64,000 bases of DNA from Fluviicola sp. XM-24bin1 (GTDB lineage: Bacteria; Bacteroidota; Bacteroidia; Flavobacteriales_D; Crocinitomicaceae). Made by a program: the position numbers and the translations under genes. The stretch spans positions 34,871 through 98,870 of the forward strand of contig QCWI01000004.1 in the NCBI GenBank assembly GCA_003149635.1, written 5' to 3'. The notes under the pieces were generated by a model. It had not been told where the DNA came from. It was given only the letters and a program-made list of their open reading frames with translations, and did no database searches. Below are positions 43,303 through 51,601 of this stretch, in pieces; position 1 is the first letter of the stretch, and every line of letters begins with the position of its first letter.

Positions 43303-45123
43303 ATGGCGAATACGAATTATTCATTAGCGGGCGCGGAAACGCAAAAATTGTCGGTGCTGAACAAAGTTGGAATCGCAGTATTTATACTTGGGGTTGTTGG
43401 GTTGCTCGAAATCGTTTGGACCGGAACTTTAGACGGTAAAGGTGTTAAAGATCTAAAGTATGGTGAGCCTATCATCCTTCTCTCTTTCACCTTGATGTTA
43501 ATTGGGATCTATCTCTTCATGAAGAAGCAATTTGCATCGTTGAGAAGCATTCATTTCAAAACCACAAACCTCACGCAGAAATTGGGCTTAGTTATTGGAG
43601 CTTCAGGATTCATTATTATGGGATTGGCATGGCTTTCGGGTGCAATGGTAAATCCGAAGAAGCAGGACTTCTGGTACCAAATGATGGAATATTTTGCGGC
43701 CAATGATATTCTAATGCTTTGGCTCAGCATGGGGTTGATGGGAGCAGGAATCTTGATTTATACCTACGGAACTTACGCCAAACATACAGCTGGAATTAAG
43801 AACAACCATGTTTGGTTCAACTCACTTTCTAACGGAGGGATTTTGGGCTGGGTCGCCGCAATTGTTTTAACCTTGTTTTACGTGCAATTGTATTGGTTCT
43901 CTGATTCACTCACCGGATTGGTTCGATTGTTTGATCCTTTGGCTTACTTGTTTACAGGCAAAGCAGCTTCGCAATGGTTTGTCTATGGCTCGGTGTACAC
44001 CTTCCTGATCTTGTTCCTTGGTTTCAAATTCATTATTAAGTACCGTCACAACCGTTATCAGTTGATCCGCACCATCTCGGTAATATTCTTCCAATTGGTA
44101 TTTGCATATTCGTTACCGTATATCCTAGAAGCATTTGTTGAAACGCAAGGGTATTTCGGAAAAGACATGAAAAACGTCTGGCCACTCAACTACTATTTTG
44201 TTGAATCCGGACAATTAAACGCCATGAGCAAAAGTGGTTTTTCAGGAACATTCTTCTTTTTCTGGGGCATCATTTTGTTCTTGATAGCAACACCTGTCCT
44301 CACCTACTACGTTGGGAAACGCTGGTACTGTTCATGGGTATGTGGATGTGGAGGATTGGCCGAAACAGCCGGCGATAGCTTTCGTCAATTGTCATCAAAG
44401 AAGGAAAGCGCGTGGAAAATCGAACGCTGGGTCGTGCACTCTGTGATGGTTTTCGTATTAATCATGACTGTAGCGGCACTTTGGCCTTATTTCAGTGGTA
44501 AAGAATATGTAATTGGATTCGCTACTATTACGAAAACATCGTTCTACATATTCATTAGTTTAATACTAGTTGGATTCGGATTAGGCTTCTATTTCTTAAG
44601 CCGTAAATTCAATAACAAACTCCTGTTAATCGCTGCAATCATAACCGGTATTGTATTCATCCTTCTTTCTGTAGGTTATTTCACAGGGATCAAAGACATC
44701 TTTTTCCTTGAAAGTAAAGCGATCAAAAAGACCTACGGTTTCCTTGTTGGAGCCGCATTTGCTGGCGTTATCGGAGTAGGATTCTACCCTGTTCTTGGTA
44801 ACCGCGTTTGGTGTCGTTTCGGATGCCCGATGGCCGGGTACATGGGATTGTTCCAGCGCTTCAAATCACGATTCAGAATTACAACCAATGGATCGCAGTG
44901 TATTTCTTGTGGAAACTGTTCGACGTACTGTGAGCAAGGAATCGACGTTCGTGCCTACGCCCAGAAAGGAGAAAACATCGTTCGCGCAAGTTGTGTTGGA
45001 TGTGGAATCTGTTCAGCTGTTTGTCCACGTGGAGTCTTGAAATTGGAAAACGGGCCAGAAGAAGGACGCTTCGAACCAAACCCATTGGAAGTAACAAAAG
45101 ATGGGGAAAAGTTGAGAATGTAG
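43303..45123 (+). CDS. Polytopic membrane protein with two [4Fe-4S] clusters (NapH/NosR-like)
   Basis: A 606-residue protein with about ten hydrophobic segments, a Cys-rich loop near residue 345 (KRWYCSWVCGCGG), a second CRFGCPM loop near 505, and a C-terminal ferredoxin domain with two CxxCxxCxxxC motifs (CISCGNCSTYC and CVGCGICSAVC). This resembles the NapH/NosR/RdxA family of quinol- or flavin-linked membrane ferredoxins. The upstream flavoprotein gene ends 3 bp before it. The terminal electron acceptor is not evident. An unusual palindrome follows the stop. Confidence 0.9.
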   Translation: MANTNYSLAGAETQKLSVLNKVGIAVFILGVVGLLEIVWTGTLDGKGVKDLKYGEPIILLSFTLMLIGIYLFMKKQFASLRSIHFKTTNLTQKLGLVIGASGFIIMGLAWLSGAMVNPKKQDFWYQMMEYFAANDILMLWLSMGLMGAGILIYTYGTYAKHTAGIKNNHVWFNSLSNGGILGWVAAIVLTLFYVQLYWFSDSLTGLVRLFDPLAYLFTGKAASQWFVYGSVYTFLILFLGFKFIIKYRHNRYQLIRTISVIFFQLVFAYSLPYILEAFVETQGYFGKDMKNVWPLNYYFVESGQLNAMSKSGFSGTFFFFWGIILFLIATPVLTYYVGKRWYCSWVCGCGGLAETAGDSFRQLSSKKESAWKIERWVVHSVMVFVLIMTVAALWPYFSGKEYVIGFATITKTSFYIFISLILVGFGLGFYFLSRKFNNKLLLIAAIITGIVFILLSVGYFTGIKDIFFLESKAIKKTYGFLVGAAFAGVIGVGFYPVLGNRVWCRFGCPMAGYMGLFQRFKSRFRITTNGSQCISCGNCSTYCEQGIDVRAYAQKGENIVRASCVGCGICSAVCPRGVLKLENGPEEGRFEPNPLEVTKDGEKLRM

Positions 45124-45134
45124 AAAATTAGAAT

Positions 45135-45178
45135 GATTAGATCAATTGGATGGATTAGACTATCCAATTCGTCTAATC
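45135..45178. repeat. 17-bp imperfect inverted repeat with nested second hairpin
   Basis: GATTAGATCAATTGGAT (45135-45151) can pair with ATCCAATTCGTCTAATC (45162-45178), 15 of 17 positions. The 10-nt loop carries GATTAGAC, which can alternatively pair with GTCTAATC (45171-45178). No T-run follows. It lies between the membrane ferredoxin and GT2 genes. Confidence 0.55.
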
Positions 45179-45209
45179 AATCGGATACATCGGACTGAGT
45201 CTTTCTAAT

Positions 45210-45217
45210 TATCTTTG
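45210..45217 (+). promoter_or_regulatory. Candidate -7 element for the GT2 gene
   Basis: TATCTTTG, a full match to TAnnTTTG, ends 15 nt before ATG 45233. Confidence 0.5.
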
Positions 45218-45232
45218 CCCTCAAATTAATCC

Positions 45233-45922
45233 ATGAGCACACCCATCATTTCAGTAATCATCCCGGCGTTCAACGAAGAACAGTCCATTGGAAAAGTGGT
45301 TACGGACATCCCTCGGGATTTAGTTCAAAACGTGATTGTCGTTAACAATAACTCTACCGACAATACCGTGCAGGTAGCAAGCGATGCTGGTGCCATTGTT
45401 TTGGACGAGCCGCGAAAAGGATACGGATGGGCCTGTTTAAAAGGGATTGAAAAATCGAAGGAATTGAACACCCAAATCACGGTGTTTTTGGACGGTGATT
45501 ATTCCGATTACCCCGAAGAAATTATAGATGTCGTTCGACCGATTTTGGAAGAAGACCACGATATGGTCATCGGTTCTCGTGTACTTGGAAAACGCGAAAA
45601 AGGATCATTAACGCCCCAGCAAGTTTTCGGAAATTGGCTAGCCACGCGGTTGATGCGCATTTTCTATCGTGCTAGATTCTCAGATCTAGGGCCGTTCCGT
45701 GCCATCAAAGCCGATTCACTAGAAAAGCTTAAAATGTCGGACAAAACCTACGGTTGGACGATCGAAATGCAGATTAAAGCAGCAAAGCACAAAATGAAAT
45801 TCTGCGAAGTTCCTGTAAAGTACCGCAAGCGCATCGGCGTATCGAAAGTCAGTGGCACCGTCAAAGGAACTGTTCTCGCTGGCATCAAAATCATCGGAGC
45901 GATTTTTAAATACCGTTTCTAA
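45233..45922 (+). CDS. Family 2 glycosyltransferase
   Basis: A 229-residue GT-A transferase without membrane segments: ISVIIPAFNEEQSIG at the start, VVNNNSTDNT, the DxD-type FLDGDYSDYPEE, and the C-terminal YGWTIEMQIKAAKHKMKFCEVPVKYRKRIGVSKVSG, which is typical of polyprenyl-phosphate or UDP-glucose GT2 enzymes of Bacteroidota. It probably makes a lipid-linked sugar or transfers a hexose to an isoprenoid carrier. Substrate unknown. It has its own promoter and is not in an operon with neighbours. Confidence 0.88.
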   Translation: MSTPIISVIIPAFNEEQSIGKVVTDIPRDLVQNVIVVNNNSTDNTVQVASDAGAIVLDEPRKGYGWACLKGIEKSKELNTQITVFLDGDYSDYPEEIIDVVRPILEEDHDMVIGSRVLGKREKGSLTPQQVFGNWLATRLMRIFYRARFSDLGPFRAIKADSLEKLKMSDKTYGWTIEMQIKAAKHKMKFCEVPVKYRKRIGVSKVSGTVKGTVLAGIKIIGAIFKYRF

Positions 45923-46065
45923 GAGACACTAGACAGCTAGATACGAGACACTAGACGTAGTAAATTATTGGAGTACACACATCTTCAAAATGAAATAACC
46001 AGTTGTCTAGAAGCGAAACAATCTAGCGTCTCAAGCGTTGCGGTCTAGCATCTAGTGTCTGCTCG
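45922..46065. repeat. Clustered GAGACACTAGAC repeats, direct and inverted
   Basis: Two direct copies (45923-45934 and about 45946-45957) and inverted copies (GTCTAG near 46005, TCTAGCGTCTC near 46022, GTCTAGCATCTAGTGTCT near 46043) occupy the gap between GT2 and the broken response-regulator gene. The opposite arms could form a large cruciform. The repeats end where the receiver-domain remnant begins, so they may mark the break point. Confidence 0.55.
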
Positions 46066-46111
46066 TCTTTCGCCTTAGAATAATTCCTATTTTGGATAGA
46101 ACAGCAACTGA

Positions 46112-46216
46112 ATCACTCATTTTGAATCCAACGAATACAAGCTGAAGAAATCAGAAACGGTGGTCCTCTTTTTAGTTGATCAACGAATGCCTGAAATGCT
46201 CGGGGTAGAATTTTTT
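46112..46216 (+). pseudogene. Receiver-domain remnant of the response regulator-thioredoxin reductase fusion
   Basis: In the frame starting at 46112, after a TGA, the sequence reads YKLKKSETVVLFLVDQRMPEMLGVEF, which is the second half of a response-regulator receiver domain including its phosphoacceptor Asp (LVDQRMP). It then runs into a T6 run at 46211-46216. Removing one T would join it in frame to EKAKEF of the following gene. The first half of the receiver is missing; repeat DNA takes its place. Confidence 0.75.
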
Positions 46217-47657
46217 GGAGAAAGCCAAGGAGTTTTACTCTCAAGCCAAGCGCGCATTATTGACCGCATACTCGGATACGGGAGCGGCGATTCGTGCTAT
46301 CAATGAAGTTCAATTGGATTATTATCTCATGAAGCCTTGGGATCCACCAAAAGAAAAGCTCTTCCCCATCATTGATGAATTACTCGACGATTGGAAAAAT
46401 CACGTCATTCCAACTTTCAAAGGAATTCGCATCATCGGTTTGCAGTACTCGCCGAAATCACACGAATTAAAAGACTTCCTTCGCGGGAACTTAATCCCTT
46501 ATCAGTGGGTCGATTTTGAATCGAATCCCGAAGCGAGAGAAATGATGGCTACTTTCAATATTGATGAAAAGGATTTGCCAGTAGTCATAACATCCGATGG
46601 AAACCCAATGATCGACCCTAGTATTCGCGATGTTGCCACTGAAATTGGCTTACAACCGGACGCACAAGAAGAAGTGTACGACGTGATCATTATTGGTGCA
46701 GGCCCTGCTGGATTGGCGGCTGCGGTTTACGGAGCCTCCAAAGGATTGAATACGTTGCTCATTGAAAAACGCGCACCCGGTGGACAAGCAGGAACCAGCT
46801 CTAGAATTGAGAATTACCTCGGATTCCCAAATGGGCTTTCCGGAGAAGAATTGACCCGAAGAGCGATTACACAAGCCAAACGTTTCGGCGCTGAATTCTT
46901 GTCGCCGCAAGAGGTGGTAAGCATTGAAGTAAACGACGGATATAAAATCATCCATTTACGCGATGAAACAATGGTGAAAGCCAAGTGTATCGTCATTACG
47001 ACTGGCGTAGTTTACCGAAAACTGGATGTAAAAGGCGTGAGCGATTTCACTGGAGCAGGTGTGTATTATGGCGCTGCGATGACCGAAGCCGCTGAATGTT
47101 CCAATAAAGAAGTCTACATTTCTGGTGGAGAAAACTCAGCAGGTCAAGCAGCTATGTACGTGGCAAATTATGCAAAACACGTAACGATCTTGATTCGTCG
47201 CGATTCTCTGACGAGCAGTATGTCGCAGTACCTCATTGATCAAATTGATAAAACACCAAATATCACTGTAGCCAGTCACAGCGAGGTAGTTGAAGCACAA
47301 GGCGATACGCATCTAGAAAGATTGCATTTGAAAGATACGCAGACAGGAGAAATCCGCGAAGTGGTGGCACATGCGTTGTTCGTATTCATTGGTGCCCGTC
47401 CATATACCGGTTGGTTAGAAAGTACCATTTTGAAAACCGACCGCGGCTTTATCGAAACCGGAAAAGAACTCATGCTCAACCCTGAATTCAAACGCGTATG
47501 GCATGAAAAACGTGAAGCAGCGTTATTGGAAACGTGTTCCCCGGGCATCTTTGCGGCGGGTGATGTACGTGCGTGTGCAATGAATCGGGTAGCTTCAGCA
47601 GTTGGTGAAGGCGCAATGTCAATCAAAATGATTCACGAATATTTGGCCGAAAACTAG
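46215..47657 (+). CDS. Thioredoxin reductase-like FAD oxidoreductase, N-terminally broken
   Basis: The intact frame opens at TTG 46215 and encodes 480 residues: the end of a receiver domain (AKRALLTAYSDTGAAIRAINEVQLDYYLMKPWDPP), a thioredoxin-like spacer (about 75-140), and a FAD/NAD reductase (IIIGAGPAGLAAAVYGASKG, IFAAGDVRACAMNRVASAVGEGA). The reductase lacks a CxxC in the usual place. The complete family has about 550 residues with an N-terminal receiver. Translation of the present frame has no proper start, so it is either silent, made from an internal start, or rescued by frameshifting. The UBP zinc finger partner follows 3 bp later. Confidence 0.75.
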   Translation: MEKAKEFYSQAKRALLTAYSDTGAAIRAINEVQLDYYLMKPWDPPKEKLFPIIDELLDDWKNHVIPTFKGIRIIGLQYSPKSHELKDFLRGNLIPYQWVDFESNPEAREMMATFNIDEKDLPVVITSDGNPMIDPSIRDVATEIGLQPDAQEEVYDVIIIGAGPAGLAAAVYGASKGLNTLLIEKRAPGGQAGTSSRIENYLGFPNGLSGEELTRRAITQAKRFGAEFLSPQEVVSIEVNDGYKIIHLRDETMVKAKCIVITTGVVYRKLDVKGVSDFTGAGVYYGAAMTEAAECSNKEVYISGGENSAGQAAMYVANYAKHVTILIRRDSLTSSMSQYLIDQIDKTPNITVASHSEVVEAQGDTHLERLHLKDTQTGEIREVVAHALFVFIGARPYTGWLESTILKTDRGFIETGKELMLNPEFKRVWHEKREAALLETCSPGIFAAGDVRACAMNRVASAVGEGAMSIKMIHEYLAEN

Positions 47658-47660
47658 ATT

Positions 47661-47936
47661 ATGGCGTTTAAAGTAAAAGAATGCGAACACCTCAACAACG
47701 TAACGGAAGTTGGTGTTATTGAGAAGGCGGAATGCAGCGATTGCGTCGAAATGGGATCCAATTGGGTGCACTTGCGTAAATGCGTTGATTGCGGCTACAT
47801 TGGCTGTTGCGATTCATCCGTAAACAAGCACGCTACCAAGCATTTTCAATCCAAAGGACATCCTGTTATCGTATCTGCGGAAGAAGGCGAAAATTGGGCT
47901 TGGTGCTACAACGACGAGATTTTTAAACGCCTGTAG
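47661..47936 (+). CDS. UBP-type zinc finger protein
   Basis: A 91-residue protein that is a single ZnF-UBP domain: CEHL, ECSDCVEMG, LRKCVDCGYIGCCDSS, then HATKHFQSKGHPVIVS and WAWCYNDE. In eukaryotes this domain binds the ubiquitin C-terminus; in bacteria it commonly accompanies the response regulator-thioredoxin reductase fusion, as here, often with a histidine kinase, which is not present downstream. It starts 3 bp after the reductase stop. Confidence 0.88.
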   Translation: MAFKVKECEHLNNVTEVGVIEKAECSDCVEMGSNWVHLRKCVDCGYIGCCDSSVNKHATKHFQSKGHPVIVSAEEGENWAWCYNDEIFKRL

Positions 47937-48321
47937 TCTCATTTTCACCTTCTACAAAAGCTAGGCAGCATTCAACCCTCTACCCTTCGATGGCGAACTT
48001 CTAAAAAAGTAAGATGCCCGCTATTTATTTGGCGACCACTAAGGCAATAAGACACCATGAGGCCAACAATATAGAATTGCACTAAGTATTAAGACGGCGT
48101 CATAATAGCGTCCACCAATTAAATCCACAGATCAACACCTTGCGCCTTTGCGGTGAAAAAAGAATATGGAATCAAAAGTTCACTACTACATTGGCAATTC
48201 CCTTTCGCCGAGTATCAAAAGTCCGCTAATTGCTGGAATAAGATTATATTTGCGCTTTTTAAGTACCGTTTTTTAACGAAAGATGCGTCGATACATTTTC
48301 CAGAAACCCAACACTTCAACA
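47937..48321. other. 385-bp gap without a credible gene
   Basis: No reading frame here has coding character or a signal peptide. Positions 48001-48036 share a gapped match with the interrupted start of the flotillin gene (15755-15790). The 3' part (about 48231-48276) resembles the last 45 bp of the GT2 gene at 45233-45922. A TATATTTG element at 48245-48252 is a candidate promoter for the next gene. ATG 48283 is a possible alternative start of that gene. Confidence 0.5.
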
Positions 48322-50202
48322 ATGCGAATTGCTGCTACATTGATATTCGTACTTATGGCGTTGACCTCTTTTGGTCAAAACGCGAAGTATGTCAAAGGAA
48401 CCATCATTGATTCCAAAACGGAAAAACCACTTGAGAATGTAAAAATGCAACTCGTTCTGGAAGATTCCTCAACGAAAGAAGTTGAAACAGATGCCAACGG
48501 TGTCTACACATTCAAAGACGTTCCTCTAGGAAGACATCGAATCAAAGTAATTGATAAAACGTATCACAAAGCGTTCAACGACATTGAGTTGATTGGAAAA
48601 GATCTCAATGGATACACGCAAAGTGAAATTGAAATTGGTCGTAAAGTATCTTGGTTGTTGGACTGGGGAGATGCATACGGACAGGAACACTACTGGTCGC
48701 ACTGGGTCAGTAAGTTAATTGTGATCTTGTACTTCTTTTGCTTGTTGCTCATCCTTTTCTACAGTATTCTTCAATTGTCCTTGGCAATTGCCTATGTGCG
48801 CAACAAATACCAGAAGAAGCGCGGTAAAATCGAAAAGAACGAACCAGTTTACGATCCTGCGACAACGCCCAAAGTGACAGTTCAATTGCCAATGTTCAAC
48901 GAATTGTACGTGGCAGAGCGAATCATTGAAACGGTAGCAGCATTTGAATATCCAGCGGATAAATTCCAAATTCAGGTTTTGGATGATTCCACAGACGAAA
49001 CGGTAGACGTAATCGCGAAAAAAGTAGCGGAAGTAGCTGCTCGCGGAGTAAATATCCAGCACATTCACCGTGTAGATCGCGTTGGATACAAGGCCGGAGC
49101 TTTGGATGCTGCCATGGATCGCGTTGAAGGTGAATTCATCGCAATTTTCGATGCTGACTTCGTTCCAGACAAAGACTTTTTGCAGAAAACAATGCCGTAC
49201 TTCCAAGATGATAACGTTGGAGTAGTACAAACACGTTGGGGACACATCAACAAAAAATATTCAATTCTTACCGAGCTTCAGGCGTTCGGTTTGAACGGTC
49301 ACTTTGCCATTGAGCAAGGCGGACGAAATGCTTCAGGACACTTCATTAACTTTAACGGTACTGGAGGTGTTTGGCGCAAAAAATGTATCGAAGATGCCGG
49401 TGGATGGGAACACGATACGCTTACAGAAGATTTGGATTTGAGTTACCGTGCGCAAATCAAAGGATGGCGTTTCCAGTATTTGGAAGATGTTATCGCACCT
49501 GCGGAATTGCCGATTACAATGTCTGCATTGAAAAGTCAGCAGCACCGTTGGATGAAAGGTGGAGCCGAGTGTTTTGTGAAGATGTGGAAGACGATCATCA
49601 CGGCAAAAGGCGTTCGATTCTCGGATAGAATTCACGGATTATCGCACTTATTCAACTCGTCAGTATTCATTTTCATCTTGTTGCTTTCGTTGTTGAGTTT
49701 GCCGATTTTGCATATCAAGGATAGTTTCTCTGACTTGAACGCGTTCCTAGTTTGGGGAGCCATCTTCTTGTCAAGTACGCTGTTCCTTATGTTCTACTAT
49801 TGGCATGCATACCGCGACAAAACGAAAAACATTCCATTATCATTCGTGCGATTTGTAGCCCGTTTCTTCCAGTTCTTGATCGTTTCCATGGGATTGGCAT
49901 TGAACAACACGGTTGCTGTATTGGAAGGATATCTTGGAATTAAGAGTTCTTTCGTGCGAACACCGAAGTTCAACGTGAATGTGAAGAGTGAATTCAAAGG
50001 AAACAAATACGACAAGAAAAGCATCTCCATCTTAAATATCGGAGAAGGATTGTTGTTCTTGTTGTTTGGATACACAACTGTGAATCGTGCCATCTACGGA
50101 GATATCGGAATGGTTCCGTTCCACTTGATGCTTACGATCGGTTACGGATTGGTATTCTTCTACTCACTCGGCGAATTGTACGGCCGTAAAGCGAAAGGAT
50201 AA
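48322..50202 (+). CDS. Membrane glycosyltransferase 2 with an N-terminal regulatory-type domain
   Basis: Start at ATG 48322 gives a signal peptide (MRIAATLIFVLMALTSFGQ) and 626 residues; ATG 48283 in the same frame is the alternative. A carboxypeptidase-regulatory-like beta-sandwich (about 24-105: GTIIDSKTEKPLENVK, DANGVYTFKDVPLGRH) precedes a transmembrane helix and a cellulose synthase-type GT2 domain with VLDDSTDET, the DxD motif FDADFVP, TEDLDLSYR and QQHRWMKG. Several membrane helices close the protein. The enzyme probably polymerises or transfers a sugar at the inner membrane. The stop overlaps the next start (TAATG). Confidence 0.88.
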   Translation: MRIAATLIFVLMALTSFGQNAKYVKGTIIDSKTEKPLENVKMQLVLEDSSTKEVETDANGVYTFKDVPLGRHRIKVIDKTYHKAFNDIELIGKDLNGYTQSEIEIGRKVSWLLDWGDAYGQEHYWSHWVSKLIVILYFFCLLLILFYSILQLSLAIAYVRNKYQKKRGKIEKNEPVYDPATTPKVTVQLPMFNELYVAERIIETVAAFEYPADKFQIQVLDDSTDETVDVIAKKVAEVAARGVNIQHIHRVDRVGYKAGALDAAMDRVEGEFIAIFDADFVPDKDFLQKTMPYFQDDNVGVVQTRWGHINKKYSILTELQAFGLNGHFAIEQGGRNASGHFINFNGTGGVWRKKCIEDAGGWEHDTLTEDLDLSYRAQIKGWRFQYLEDVIAPAELPITMSALKSQQHRWMKGGAECFVKMWKTIITAKGVRFSDRIHGLSHLFNSSVFIFILLLSLLSLPILHIKDSFSDLNAFLVWGAIFLSSTLFLMFYYWHAYRDKTKNIPLSFVRFVARFFQFLIVSMGLALNNTVAVLEGYLGIKSSFVRTPKFNVNVKSEFKGNKYDKKSISILNIGEGLLFLLFGYTTVNRAIYGDIGMVPFHLMLTIGYGLVFFYSLGELYGRKAKG

Positions 50203-51542
50203 TGAATGCGGAAACCCAGTCTTGGTCAACGCATTTAATTTCACTTCTTTATCTCGTTTTCATTGGAGTTCTGTTCTCATGGGCAGATCGATCGAACACG
50301 CTGGTTCTATTTATTTTATTCGGAGGAAGCTTTCTTGGATATGCACTACTCCTCTATCAAAAGAACGTATCCTTTAATTACCTCATTGGTGTTGGAGTCA
50401 TTGCCCATTTGTTGGCCTTTTTCTTCATTCCATATTTATCTCCAGATTGCTATCGTTTTTTGTGGGATGGTGCACTGACATGGAGTGGTAAAAACCCAGT
50501 GGATCACTTACCGCAAGACATCATCCAACAAGATCCGTACACAACGAACTCTTACTTTCGAGAATTATACAGCGGATTGACAGACTTATCTCGTCGACAC
50601 TATACGTGTTATCCAACAGTGAATCAATGGTATTTCGTTGTGGCCAATACTTTCTCCAATTCGGTCGCTGTAAATCTTTTGGTCCTCAAAGCATTGATTT
50701 ACCTGACTCAATTAGTTGGGTTGCGCTACATCATTAAAATTCTAGAGCACTTCAAGATGGATCCCAAAAAGGCATTCATTCTCGCTTTGAATCCACTTTG
50801 GCTGGTGGAGACAGTCGGAAATCTTCACTTCGAAGGAGTCATGCTTTCTTTTTTCGTCATTGGATTGTATTTCCTGATCAAAGAAAAGTGGGTACTTGCC
50901 TCATTATTTCTCGCATTTGCGATCCACGTGAAATTGGTTCCCATCGTTCTACTCCCGTTTTTATTTCGTTACCTCGGATGGGCAAAAAGTGCCGTCGTGT
51001 ATAGCATTACTGGAGTATTTATCGCGTTGTTGGCGATCGTTTATCTACGCTTGGACAATTACATGAACTTTTTGAACAGCCTTGAATTATACTTCAGAGC
51101 GTTCGAATTCAACTCCTCCATTTACCATCATTACCTGCAATACGGAAAAGACATTTACGGATGGCTCCGAACGGATATCTACGGGGAACGCATGTCGCGA
51201 CTTGGAATGTATGTTATCCTGGCTGTCGCCTTCTTCGGTGGGAAACGCGATTTCAAAACGATGGCCAGTTACATGACAGTTGGACTGGTGCTATACTATC
51301 TCTTCGCGACTACTGTTCATCCTTGGTACGTATTGACGATTTTGGGACTTTCCGTCTTTACCCGATTCTCTTTTGGGATTATCTGGAGCGGTTTAATCTT
51401 TATGACCTATGTGGCTTACGGAGATTGGCCGAAAGACACGGACACCTTCTTTTGGATGGTACAAATTGAATATGCGATTCTACTCGCCGTAATGCTCTAC
51501 GAGTTAATTTGGAGAAAGCCGGTGTTGCGTTTTGCTGCCTAG
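50202..51542 (+). CDS. GT-C type polytopic membrane glycosyltransferase
   Basis: A 446-residue protein with about 12 hydrophobic segments and the loop YLSPDCYRFLWDGALTWSGKNPVDHLP after the second or third helix, the usual place for the acidic motif of polyprenol-phosphate-dependent GT-C mannosyltransferases (D.YR..WDG pattern). It likely uses a lipid-linked sugar at the periplasmic face. It is coupled to the GT2 gene upstream by a one-base overlap, so the two probably assemble one glycan. Confidence 0.82.
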   Translation: MNAETQSWSTHLISLLYLVFIGVLFSWADRSNTLVLFILFGGSFLGYALLLYQKNVSFNYLIGVGVIAHLLAFFFIPYLSPDCYRFLWDGALTWSGKNPVDHLPQDIIQQDPYTTNSYFRELYSGLTDLSRRHYTCYPTVNQWYFVVANTFSNSVAVNLLVLKALIYLTQLVGLRYIIKILEHFKMDPKKAFILALNPLWLVETVGNLHFEGVMLSFFVIGLYFLIKEKWVLASLFLAFAIHVKLVPIVLLPFLFRYLGWAKSAVVYSITGVFIALLAIVYLRLDNYMNFLNSLELYFRAFEFNSSIYHHYLQYGKDIYGWLRTDIYGERMSRLGMYVILAVAFFGGKRDFKTMASYMTVGLVLYYLFATTVHPWYVLTILGLSVFTRFSFGIIWSGLIFMTYVAYGDWPKDTDTFFWMVQIEYAILLAVMLYELIWRKPVLRFAA

Positions 51543-51555
51543 ATGTCTAGAAGTA

Positions 51556-51577
51556 CATTGAACGTAGCCGAAAGGTT
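51556..51577. repeat. Degenerate REP-like element
   Basis: TTGAACGTAGCCGAAAGG resembles the core TTGAGCGAAGCCGAAAC of the copy at 20703. A partial GTCTAG unit lies at 51546-51551 and the AT-rich word TTCAATATTCATTATTC follows at about 51583. It occupies the gap before yidD. Confidence 0.4.
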
Positions 51578-51601
51578 CTTCTATTCAATATTCATTATTC
51601 C

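Noticed and set aside
48130..48170. Possible RNA gene near 48140 (CTTGCGCCTTTGCGGTG)
   Set aside because: The word looks structured, but no cloverleaf or known RNA fold could be drawn; similar words occur in Bacteroidota intergenic DNA.
48153..48410. Open frame of 85 codons upstream of the GT2 fusion gene
   Set aside because: It runs into the GT2 gene in another frame. A short part resembles the GT2 C-terminus at 45922 (KII.A.FKYRF), which may be a decayed duplicate, but the match is too short to call a gene.
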